DNA of 7,603 bases from Deltaproteobacteria bacterium (lineage in GTDB: Bacteria > Desulfobacterota > Desulfobacteria > Desulfobacterales > JAFDDL01): positions 1 to 7,603 of the forward strand of contig JAFDDL010000165.1 in NCBI GenBank assembly GCA_019310865.1, written 5' to 3'. Under the pieces are notes generated by a model that searched no databases, was not told where the DNA came from, and worked only from the letters and a program-made list of their open reading frames with translations. This document shows, one piece after another, positions 1 through 6,542 of the stretch. The position numbers and the translations under genes were made by a program. Within the stretch, counting starts at the first letter, position 1. Each line of letters begins with the position of its first letter.

Positions 1-125
1 TTAAATCATGAAAGTGTATTTTGTCAACACCTGGTTTGCCCCCCATACCCGCTTTTTTCAATATTCTGTTCCAGCTGTTCTGACCCATTGTGAACCGCGG
101 ACCTGTTTTCGGGGCTACCCGTCTC
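1..125. other. Short non-coding flank downstream of the UPF0182 gene
   Basis: No gene is visible here. On the minus strand this is the 3' flank of the UPF0182 gene. I looked for a terminator and found only a 4-bp stem (CGGG/CCCG near 110-121) with no following T-run, so there is no convincing intrinsic terminator. The UPF0182 frame stays open for 33 codons after its TAG stop, which is not remarkable. A TTGACA-like hexamer on the minus strand at 27-22 could be a -35 box for a gene beyond the left edge, but its -10 would fall off the window. Confidence 0.5.
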
Positions 126-3008
126 CTAATCACTAACTTCCGTGTGCGGGTCCATGTCTTTTCCTCTGGACATATCATTTAGGATCTTCTCCAAATTTTC
201 CAGTTCCCTCCCATATTCGGCCCACTTTCCCTGGCGCAAATGATCTTTGGCCTTGTGGTAGTGTTCCAGAGCCAACACTACCAGATCAGAGGACTCCCGA
301 GATTGGGGTTCCTCTGGGGAGACTACTTGTTTGGTGGCTCTTTGTTCATCCAGGACCCGGGCTAAAGCCTTATCAAGATTCTTCTCCATAACCAGGCGAT
401 TACCAAAAGCGACAATAACCCTTTTTAATTCAGGTAAGGAGGCGCCTTTTGATTTGTCCGGTTGCGAAGAAACCGGCTGCCCGCCACCCCTGGGTTTCGC
501 AGAACCCCTAGCTCCGGGAGCTCCTGTGGGAGGGAATTCGCTTTGTTCCTGTTTTGCTTCCAGGTAGACCGGCTCCACATAGATAAATGTATCACCCACC
601 GGAATAACCATAAGATTTCCCCTGATGACCCTGGAACCTCTCTGACCCCAGAGGCTCAGCTCCCGGGAGATATCCGTTTGCTGATCCACTCTGGCTTCAA
701 TCTGCATCGGTCCATAGACCAGTTTCTCCTTGGGCAATTTATAGACCAGTAGTTTCCCGTAGTTGGGAAGGTCACTTCTGGCCGCCAGCCAGGCAATCAT
801 ATTATCCTTTTTGGATGGGGTGTAGGGAAGCATCAAAAGAAACTCCGCCTTTTCCTCATCAGGCAGTTTAACAATGATATAGTAAGGTTCCATTTCTTGC
901 CGGCTATCCCCGTACAATTCATCCGGAATCTGCCAGTGGTCTTCCTGGTTATAGAAGACCTGAACATCGTCCATATGATATTTGGCGTATGTATCCACCT
1001 GAATCTTAAATAGGTCCTTGGGGTACCGGATGTGTTTTTTCAGATCAGCCGGCATCTCATTAAAAGGCTTAAACAGATCGGGGAATATCTTCGAGTAGGT
1101 CTTAATAATAGGATCTTTTTGATCGATAACATAAAAAGTTACATCTCCATTATAGGCATCGACCGTTACCTTTACTGAATTTCGTATGTAGTTTAGTCCT
1201 TTATTATTAAAACGGCCATACGATCGGCGCGAATAGGGATACATGATAGATGTCGTAAAAGCATCCTGAATCCAGAAAAGCCTTCCTTCAGAGACAACCA
1301 TGTACGGATCTTTGTCATAATCAAGAAATGGCGCAATCAGTCTCACTCGATTGCCAACCCGGCGATTAAACATTATTCTGCTTTCAGGATTCAAATAGTT
1401 GGTAAAAAGAATCTGGGAATCCGAAAATTCAAAGGCAAATAGAAGCCTTCTGAAAAAAGATTTTACAGGGACACCTCCTTTTCCTTGATAGATGGTATAA
1501 ACATTCTTGTCCCCTTTCGGATAATCAAATTCCTGGGTGTTCGTCTTTACCAGAACATAGTCATCCGTTTTTTCCCCATAATAGATCTCAGGTTGTTTTA
1601 TCTTCAGGTCCGGTTCAAAGGAAGGTGGAACGTCCTTGATGAAAAGGTGGGGCAGGCCCTCATCGGTCACTTCATTGACCGGGCTGCAGGCCAATCCGTA
1701 ACCATGGGTGTAAATCAGGTGTTTATTGACCCAGGTACCCGCCTTTTCCGGAAGCTGATCCACAACCAACTCCCGGGCGGCCAGCATGACCTGTCGGTAT
1801 TGACCATTGACTATATAGCGATCTACGTCTACATTGTTAAAATCATAATACAGCCGTATGCTTTGAATTTGCCTGTAGGTTTGAAGTAAAGGACGCTCGT
1901 CCCAGATCCTGATATTTTGAATCGTTATATCATTTTTCTCTATGTCCGCTGCACTTAAGTCGTTTTTCACTTCAAAATCAATTTCTTTTACCCGGTTAAG
2001 ATCATAAGCTTTGCGGGTATAATCAATATTATGGGCAATATAAGGTGATTCTTTGGTCAATTCATTGGGTTTCACCACAATTTTTTGTACCAGCATGGGA
2101 ACAAGGGTCCCGAGCACTAGTATCGCCCCTATCCAAACGCCCCCACTCACCCAGATCAGTTTGGTCTTGAATTTAAAGGCGCTGTAAAAAAGGATCGCGG
2201 CAAAGCCCAGGGTGAGAACAATCAGGACCCGATAGACCAGGACCTTGATGTGGACATCGGTATAGCTGGCACCAAAAGCAGGGCCCTGCGTAGAATATAA
2301 AAGCTCGAATATTTTCAGATAAAAACCCCAGGCCAGGAGAAGGACAATGATGCCGCCAAGGAAGATGAGGTGTTTCTTGATCTTTGGTGAGATACTGATT
2401 TCAGGTAACGCGGGCGGCGCACCCTCCACTTGGGTCAATTCACCCTTAATTTGAAGCCCGCCGTTTTTCATATACCAGCCCATGGTGACCAGGCCGGCTG
2501 CAATAATAATAAGCAGCAAGCCGGTTCGGACCAGCATGTATAAAGGAAGAGAGAAGAGATAGAAACCGATGTCCTTGTGAAAAATAGGATCGGTGCTGCC
2601 AAAAGGTTCCTGATATAGATAGCGTAGGAGCATATCCCATTCAAGGGAGCCTTTTGATGCAATATAAAAACTGGCAAACAGGACAAGCGCCATAAGAATG
2701 GTATTTAAGGTCCTGCCTGAAAGGCCAAACTGGGAAAAATAATCGTCTACAATTGTTGCAGCCGATTCGGATCCATTGTCCGGATTTAATCGTTTTGCAA
2801 CATAAAGGTTAATGCCGATGGCAATACTCAAAAGCAGCCAGATTAAAAAACCGAACCCGAATCTGCTGAAAACCATGGTCCAGAAAACAGGCGCAAACCC
2901 CAGATTTTCAAACCACAGCCAGTCAGGATAGATTGAACCCAATGACCAAAGCACCAGAACAGCGGTAAGTACGAACCCTATAAGAATTATAACTATCTTC
3001 TTGTTCAT
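126..3008 (-). CDS. UPF0182 family integral membrane protein (function unknown)
   Basis: A 960-residue protein of the UPF0182/COG1615 family, whose biochemical role is not established. The N-terminal third is strongly hydrophobic, with about seven predicted membrane helices (near residues 5-23, 42-70, 102-118, 147-178, 212-232, 257-277 and 284-306). The rest (about 310-960) is a large soluble domain that I infer lies outside the cytoplasmic membrane. Family-like stretches include NIRIWDERPLLQTYRQIQ (365-382) and THGYGLACSPVNEV (434-447), then a long beta-rich region. A Pro/Gly/Ser-rich, probably disordered linker (826-857) precedes a helical, charged C-terminal segment (858-947), a layout common in this family. 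The ATG start is supported by an AGGGAG Shine-Dalgarno six bases upstream and by MNKK followed directly by the first helix. The gene ends with TAG. It lies 250 bases downstream of the gdhA homologue on the same strand and probably has its own promoter. It is more AT-rich than the two genes upstream of it. Confidence 0.93.
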   Translation of the reverse strand: MNKKIVIILIGFVLTAVLVLWSLGSIYPDWLWFENLGFAPVFWTMVFSRFGFGFLIWLLLSIAIGINLYVAKRLNPDNGSESAATIVDDYFSQFGLSGRTLNTILMALVLFASFYIASKGSLEWDMLLRYLYQEPFGSTDPIFHKDIGFYLFSLPLYMLVRTGLLLIIIAAGLVTMGWYMKNGGLQIKGELTQVEGAPPALPEISISPKIKKHLIFLGGIIVLLLAWGFYLKIFELLYSTQGPAFGASYTDVHIKVLVYRVLIVLTLGFAAILFYSAFKFKTKLIWVSGGVWIGAILVLGTLVPMLVQKIVVKPNELTKESPYIAHNIDYTRKAYDLNRVKEIDFEVKNDLSAADIEKNDITIQNIRIWDERPLLQTYRQIQSIRLYYDFNNVDVDRYIVNGQYRQVMLAARELVVDQLPEKAGTWVNKHLIYTHGYGLACSPVNEVTDEGLPHLFIKDVPPSFEPDLKIKQPEIYYGEKTDDYVLVKTNTQEFDYPKGDKNVYTIYQGKGGVPVKSFFRRLLFAFEFSDSQILFTNYLNPESRIMFNRRVGNRVRLIAPFLDYDKDPYMVVSEGRLFWIQDAFTTSIMYPYSRRSYGRFNNKGLNYIRNSVKVTVDAYNGDVTFYVIDQKDPIIKTYSKIFPDLFKPFNEMPADLKKHIRYPKDLFKIQVDTYAKYHMDDVQVFYNQEDHWQIPDELYGDSRQEMEPYYIIVKLPDEEKAEFLLMLPYTPSKKDNMIAWLAARSDLPNYGKLLVYKLPKEKLVYGPMQIEARVDQQTDISRELSLWGQRGSRVIRGNLMVIPVGDTFIYVEPVYLEAKQEQSEFPPTGAPGARGSAKPRGGGQPVSSQPDKSKGASLPELKRVIVAFGNRLVMEKNLDKALARVLDEQRATKQVVSPEEPQSRESSDLVVLALEHYHKAKDHLRQGKWAEYGRELENLEKILNDMSRGKDMDPHTEVSD

Positions 3009-3014
3009 GTTTTT

Positions 3015-3020
3015 CTCCCT
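3015..3020 (-). promoter_or_regulatory. Shine-Dalgarno site of the UPF0182 gene
   Basis: The minus strand reads AGGGAG followed by a six-base A-rich spacer and then the ATG at 3008. This fixes the start of the UPF0182 reading frame. Confidence 0.7.
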
Positions 3021-3054
3021 AACGGCATACGGTTATCAAAACCTTAAAAAAGTC

Positions 3055-3083
3055 AGGATATGCAAATATTTAGTAACTTTCAA
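3055..3083 (-). promoter_or_regulatory. Candidate sigma-70-type promoter for the UPF0182 gene
   Basis: On the minus strand TTGAAA (3083-3078, 5 of 6 to the -35 consensus) is separated by exactly 17 bases from TATCCT (3060-3055, 4 of 6 to the -10 consensus). Transcription would start near 3048, giving a leader of about 40 bases that contains the Shine-Dalgarno site. The surrounding stretch 3040-3120 is clearly AT-rich. A second, weaker option further upstream is TTACAA, 18 bases, TATAAA. This is a prediction from hexamer matching only. Confidence 0.4.
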
Positions 3084-3132
3084 GAAAAAAATTTATAATC
3101 TTGTTTCGAAAACCATTGTAATACTTTCCAAA

Positions 3133-3147
3133 ACGGCCCAGGGCCGT
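3133..3147 (-). terminator. Candidate terminator hairpin downstream of the gdhA homologue
   Basis: A perfect GC-rich palindrome, ACGGCCC-A-GGGCCGT, can form a 6-bp stem with a 3-base loop. Read on the minus strand, its last T runs into TTT, giving a four-T tract. It lies about 110 bases after the gdhA homologue stop and before the UPF0182 promoter, where a terminator separating the two units would be expected. The short T-run makes it weak. It could equally be an operator half, given the palindrome directly beside it. Confidence 0.4.
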
Positions 3148-3161
3148 GTAACAAGTGTTAC
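3148..3161. repeat. Operator-like perfect inverted repeat GTAACA-AG-TGTTAC
   Basis: Six-base perfect arms around a two-base centre, directly abutting the GC-rich palindrome at 3133-3147. The size and compact symmetry fit a dimeric regulator site upstream of the UPF0182 promoter (about 65 bases before the -35). I do not recognise a specific regulator. The AT-rich arms make a stable RNA hairpin less likely than a protein-binding site. Confidence 0.4.
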
Positions 3162-3258
3162 CAGGTGGAATAAGTGTTTTTGAACGTAGCGATTTTCAGC
3201 CGGGTCTGAAACGACTCAAACAGCCGGTGATCGTTATGGCCCGCACCGCTTCTGCAGG

Positions 3259-4608
3259 TTAAATCAGACCTTGGTCCTGCATGGCGTTGATCAAGCGTAT
3301 GAAGCTGCCGATATTGGCACCCACGCGGTAGTTGCCGGGATGACCAAATTCAGCCGCCGTATCCAGACATTGGCGGTGAATGTTTTTCATGATCGTCTTG
3401 AGCCGATCCTCCACCTCCTGTGCCGACCAGGGCAGCAGCATGCGGTTTTGCGTCATTTCCAGGCACGAAACCGCCACGCCACCTGCGTTGGCAGCCGTGC
3501 AGGGGGCATAAATGACATCACTATCGGCAAAGACATCCGCCGCTTCGGGGGTGCAGGGCATGTCGGCTCCCTCGCACACCAGTTGCACTGAATTGTCGAT
3601 CAGGTTTCGGGCGTCGTTGGCGTTTATTTCGTTCTCTGCAGCGCAGGGAAAGGCACAATCGGCCGGGTGCTTCCACAAGATGTTGTGGTCCAGGGAATGG
3701 TCCGTCTCCACATAGAGCGTTTCCGAATACTTGTCCACGTATTCATGGATACGCCCCCGCTTTAGGTTTTTCAGGCGTTTGACAAAGGCAAGCTTGCCCT
3801 CATCGATGCCGTCTTCATCGTAGATATATCCAGATGAGTCCGACAGGGTCAGCACCTTTCCCCCCAATTCGATAATCTTTTCGGCCGTGTGCTGCGCAAC
3901 GTTTCCCGCACCGGATACCAGGCAGTTTTTACCGGCAAACGACTGGTCCCGGGAGGCCAGGATTTCAGCAGCGAAATAGGCAATCCCGTATCCGGTGGAT
4001 TGCAGTCGACCCGGACTACCGCCCCATCCCAACCCTTTTCCGGTGAGAACAGCGGAGAACGCCTTTCGCTGTTTTTTGTAGGCGCCGAACAGGTACCCGA
4101 TCTCCCTGGCGCCGACCCCCAAACCGCCCCCGGGAATATCGATGTCCGGCCCGATATGATGGGATAATTCCGACATGAAGCTCTGGCAAAACCGCATCAC
4201 CTCATTTTCTGATTTTCCCTTGGGATCAAAATCGGAACCGCCCCGGGCACCACCGATGGGCAACATGGTCAACGCGTTTTTAAAGACCTGTTCAAAGGCA
4301 AGAATTTTAAATATCCCCAGCGATGCCCACGGGTGAAAGCGAAGTCCCCCTTTATAGGGCCCGATGGCACTGTTCATTTCAATCCGGTACCCGCGGTTTA
4401 CCACAACCTGTTCCTGGTCGTTCATCCAGGGCACTCTGAAGATAATGATTCGATCCGGCTCCACCAGCCGCTCTAAAATGGCCTGCTGCGCCAGTTCCGG
4501 GATATGCTCCAAAACGGGCTGCACCGACGCCAGCCAGTTCTCAATTGCCTGATGATATTCTTTTTCCTCAGGATCTCTTTTTTTCAACCAATTCACAATA
4601 TTATTCAT
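3259..4608 (-). CDS. gdhA: Glutamate dehydrogenase homologue (hexameric, NADP-type), catalytic Lys and Asp both replaced
   Basis: This 449-residue protein matches the length and full layout of bacterial hexameric glutamate dehydrogenases, which interconvert 2-oxoglutarate plus ammonia and glutamate with NAD(P)H. Visible motifs: SAIGPYKGGLRFHP (80-93) with the substrate lysine Lys86; FKNAL with Lys110; GGSDFDPKGKSE (123-134); the dinucleotide loop GAGNVA (233-238) followed by SDSSG (256-260), which leans towards NADP; NAGGV (374-378) with the substrate serine Ser381; and GANIGSF near the end. The catalytic lysine in GG(A/G)KGG is Arg122 (GGARGG, codon CGG). The catalytic aspartate in PAGDLGVG is Gly162 (PGGGLGVG, codon GGT). 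RPEATG is RLQSTG (201-206), EGANMP is EGADMP, and the usual PxKA before NAGGV is PCTA. All large motifs remain, so this is a divergent intact paralogue and not decay. ATG at 4608 has an AGGAGA site seven bases upstream. It follows the FMN protein gene by 38 bases. Family assignment is firm; ordinary GDH activity is doubtful. Confidence 0.93.
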   Translation of the reverse strand: MNNIVNWLKKRDPEEKEYHQAIENWLASVQPVLEHIPELAQQAILERLVEPDRIIIFRVPWMNDQEQVVVNRGYRIEMNSAIGPYKGGLRFHPWASLGIFKILAFEQVFKNALTMLPIGGARGGSDFDPKGKSENEVMRFCQSFMSELSHHIGPDIDIPGGGLGVGAREIGYLFGAYKKQRKAFSAVLTGKGLGWGGSPGRLQSTGYGIAYFAAEILASRDQSFAGKNCLVSGAGNVAQHTAEKIIELGGKVLTLSDSSGYIYDEDGIDEGKLAFVKRLKNLKRGRIHEYVDKYSETLYVETDHSLDHNILWKHPADCAFPCAAENEINANDARNLIDNSVQLVCEGADMPCTPEAADVFADSDVIYAPCTAANAGGVAVSCLEMTQNRMLLPWSAQEVEDRLKTIMKNIHRQCLDTAAEFGHPGNYRVGANIGSFIRLINAMQDQGLI

Positions 4609-4615
4609 AAGAATC

Positions 4616-4621
4616 TCTCCT
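4616..4621 (-). promoter_or_regulatory. Shine-Dalgarno site of the gdhA homologue
   Basis: The minus strand reads AGGAGA with a seven-base spacer before the ATG at 4608. It sits in the 38-base gap after the upstream gene. No promoter is recognisable in that gap, which supports co-transcription of the two genes. Confidence 0.7.
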
Positions 4622-4646
4622 GCGAAATCTTGAAACGGTTCAGGTT

Positions 4647-6227
4647 CTACCCCTCCATAATTGCCAAGGCTTCTTCACGGTAGGCATCCATGATATAGGG
4701 AATGCCGGTTACCTTTGCACACTCCTCGGTCAGGCAAGCAAGGTCCTTTCTGCTGATGTGCTCAACCGCCCAGCTTCGTGATCCGGCCATCAACTGCTGC
4801 AGGCCGACCTTTATTTTGTCGGTGACATTGAAAAGTCCAATGGCGCCCAGGGGCAAGCTGTCCACTTCTGAACCGTATTTTTGCTTCAGAACTTCGTAGT
4901 TCATAAAGATTTCTTCCTTTGTAAAGCCGTGCTTCGAAACCGTGGAGGGCATTTCGCCTTCTTCTTTTAACCATTTTTCAGCATTTTTACCGACCATGCC
5001 CGGAATCATCAGGGCGCGGCCCATGCACACGGCCTTACAATAGGGGGCCCCCATGGCAAGGGCTTTAAATACATGGTCTTCAGAGGAAAACCCGCCGGCA
5101 AATGCGATATCGGGCACGGGTTTTCCTTTCTGAGCCAGTATTTCACATAATTCGTAGGCCATGGAATGCAGGTATATGGCCGGCACCCCCCATTCGGTCA
5201 TCATGCGCCAAGGACTCATCCCGGTTCCCCCCGGCGCCCCATCGATGGTGAGCAGATCGATACCTGCATCACTGGACCAACGGATTGCCATGGCCAGCTC
5301 GCGCATAGGGTATGCACCGGTTTTCAGCGTGACGCGTTTGGCGCCCAATTTTCTGATACGCTCGACCTCCTTCATAAATCCCTCCTGATCAATAAAACCC
5401 AACCGCGAGTGGCGTTCAAACTGTTTGAGCGGACCGGCCTTGAACGACGCCTGATGGGCAGGATCTTCCGGATCGGGGGTAACGATGTAACCGCGTTTTT
5501 TCAGCTCGATGGCCCGGCGAAGCGAGGAGACCTTGATTTCTCCGCCGATACACTTGGCGCCCTGTCCCCATTTCAACTCGATGGTCTCGACCCCCAGTTT
5601 CTCAATGACATATTCAGCCACGCCGTTTCGGGTGTCTTCCACGTTCATCTGAACCAGAATGTCGCCGTATCCTTCGTGGTACCGGCGATACATCTCAACG
5701 CGCCGATCCATTTCGGGAGATTTTGAAACCAAACCATTGCTGCCAAACTCAAGTTCAGGGTCAATACCAACCACATTTTCACCGCAAACCAGGCTGATAC
5801 CGCTGATTGCGGCCCCAACGGCGAAATGCTCCCAGTTGTTCCGCGCAATATCCGTACTGCCCAGGGCGCCCGTGAAGATCGGTACGGCCATCTTCACCTT
5901 GTTATCATTCCCATAAACCGTTTCGGTGTCCACTGCCGGGAACGTGGCCAAATCCGGATCCGGCGCCATGCCTTTGGCGCCCAGGGCATAGCCCATGATG
6001 CTCAAATGGGAATAGTCCACGGGATAATCTTTGTCCGCCCCGGCGGTCACATTGCCAAAGGGTTCGGGGTACAGCAGTTCGCGTCCCCGGAATGTTGCCT
6101 GGAAAAGATCGCAATTGCCCTTGCACCCATCGATACAGCGGCTACAGATACCCGACTGCGGCGTCACATTCCGTGACCGGTTTTTGGTTTGAACAGCTTC
6201 GTTTGCATTGGCTTGTTGCAGGTTCAT
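4647..6227 (-). CDS. FMN-binding glutamate synthase domain protein (GltS central-domain type) with N-terminal Cys cluster
   Basis: A 526-residue protein built around the FMN/2-oxoglutarate (beta/alpha)8 domain of glutamate synthase. Family marks: IELKWGQGAK (216-225), the LKTGAY segment with Lys302, DGAPGGTGMSP (329-339), and AFAGGFSSEDHVFKALAMGA (375-394) for FMN phosphate binding. It has no class II glutaminase domain (the full GltB chain is about 1500 residues), so it cannot release ammonia from glutamine alone. The Cys-rich 3Fe-4S loop that follows the barrel in GltB is absent: after CMGRALMIPG there is no C-x5-C-x4-C pattern. Instead there is an N-terminal C-x2-C-x3-C-x3-C cluster (Cys28, 31, 35, 39), possibly an Fe-S or metal site whose spacing is not that of a classical ferredoxin. 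The start is fixed by a strong AAAGGAGGG site. It is the first gene of a unit with the gdhA homologue. 'Glutamate synthase family' describes the fold; the true substrate is unknown. Confidence 0.9.
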   Translation of the reverse strand: MNLQQANANEAVQTKNRSRNVTPQSGICSRCIDGCKGNCDLFQATFRGRELLYPEPFGNVTAGADKDYPVDYSHLSIMGYALGAKGMAPDPDLATFPAVDTETVYGNDNKVKMAVPIFTGALGSTDIARNNWEHFAVGAAISGISLVCGENVVGIDPELEFGSNGLVSKSPEMDRRVEMYRRYHEGYGDILVQMNVEDTRNGVAEYVIEKLGVETIELKWGQGAKCIGGEIKVSSLRRAIELKKRGYIVTPDPEDPAHQASFKAGPLKQFERHSRLGFIDQEGFMKEVERIRKLGAKRVTLKTGAYPMRELAMAIRWSSDAGIDLLTIDGAPGGTGMSPWRMMTEWGVPAIYLHSMAYELCEILAQKGKPVPDIAFAGGFSSEDHVFKALAMGAPYCKAVCMGRALMIPGMVGKNAEKWLKEEGEMPSTVSKHGFTKEEIFMNYEVLKQKYGSEVDSLPLGAIGLFNVTDKIKVGLQQLMAGSRSWAVEHISRKDLACLTEECAKVTGIPYIMDAYREEALAIMEG

Positions 6228-6231
6228 TGGT

Positions 6232-6240
6232 CCCTCCTTT
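6232..6240 (-). promoter_or_regulatory. Strong Shine-Dalgarno site of the glutamate synthase-like gene
   Basis: The minus strand reads AAAGGAGGG, ending four bases before the ATG at 6227. It is nearly fully complementary to the 16S rRNA tail. It is the best ribosome site in the window and sets the start of the 526-residue frame. Confidence 0.8.
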
Positions 6241-6279
6241 AATGGGATCAGGGTTATTTATGGAAATAGACATCATTTA

Positions 6280-6309
6280 ATTATGCAATGATCGTCATCA
6301 CATTGACCA
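6280..6309 (-). promoter_or_regulatory. Weak promoter candidate with overlapping inverted repeat
   Basis: On the minus strand TGGTCA (6309-6304, 4 of 6 to -35) and CATAAT (6285-6280, 5 of 6 to -10) are 18 bases apart, which would drive the two-gene unit with a leader of about 45 bases. An inverted repeat CAATG-N10-CATTG occupies 6286-6305, almost exactly the spacer, a position typical for repressor binding. No sigma-54 GG-N10-GC pattern was found. Both elements are short, so this remains a prediction. Confidence 0.3.
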
Positions 6310-6353
6310 GCGCTTCGGATATCGGCACTTCGGGGGGTTTCGATATATTATTG

Positions 6354-6383
6354 TGATAAAATCATGTTTTCGGGCGTTTATCA
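6354..6383. repeat. Inverted repeat TGATAAA-N16-TTTATCA
   Basis: Perfect seven-base arms at 6354-6360 and 6377-6383 flank a 16-base centre. It lies upstream of the promoter candidate and at the very end of the open trmO extension, whose TGA stop falls in one arm. It could be a binding site for an activator of the nitrogen unit. It is unlikely to be a terminator because the arms are AT-rich and no T-run follows. Confidence 0.35.
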
Positions 6384-6542
6384 AGTTCTTTTCATTATAG
6401 ACGCACTGGCTATCGAGCGCCTCACCGGCGCATGTTCAGCCAGTTTCCGGACATCGAGTTCCTGGTGTGAGTCAGGGTGCTGAAAGTCGCGGGCATACTG
6501 TGAGTTGGCCTGCTGCTCGGCGTTGTCGGCAAGCTCGCGGTT
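6381..6542 (-). pseudogene. Coding-like open extension of the trmO frame after its TAG stop
   Basis: Immediately after the trmO TAG (6545-6543) the same frame runs open for 53 codons to a TGA at 6383-6381. The first 34 or so codons favour G or C in the third position and use GAG, CAG, GCC and GAC, and the translation is hydrophilic (begins NRELADNAEQQANSQYARDF), so it looks like coding sequence. There is no start codon near its beginning. Options are a remnant of a fused or truncated domain, amber readthrough, or chance. The normal trmO family end (near SDDRF) falls just before the TAG, so trmO itself appears complete. Confidence 0.25.

Larger units (their letters stand above)
6228..6542. other. 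Leader region of the FMN protein-gdhA homologue unit
   Basis: This 315-base gap separates trmO from the glutamate synthase-like gene on the same strand. It holds a strong Shine-Dalgarno, a weak promoter candidate overlapped by an inverted repeat, a second wider inverted repeat (6354-6383), and the open extension of the trmO frame (6381-6542). A short direct repeat, CTTCGG, occurs twice within 6313-6333. The half nearest the gene is AT-rich, and the half next to trmO is GC-rich and coding-like. I see no riboswitch, tRNA or complete gene. Confidence 0.5.

Noticed and set aside
1..27. TTGACA-like -35 box on the minus strand at 27-22
   Set aside because: The matching -10 would lie at or beyond the window edge, so it cannot be evaluated.
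1485..1889. A 134-codon plus-strand open frame inside the UPF0182 gene
   Set aside because: It is antisense to a well-supported coding region and shows no family features or ribosome site of note.
5166..5726. A 186-codon plus-strand open frame inside the glutamate synthase-like gene
   Set aside because: It is antisense to a gene with clear family motifs. Its own translation has no recognisable domain and an odd composition, so it is a shadow frame.
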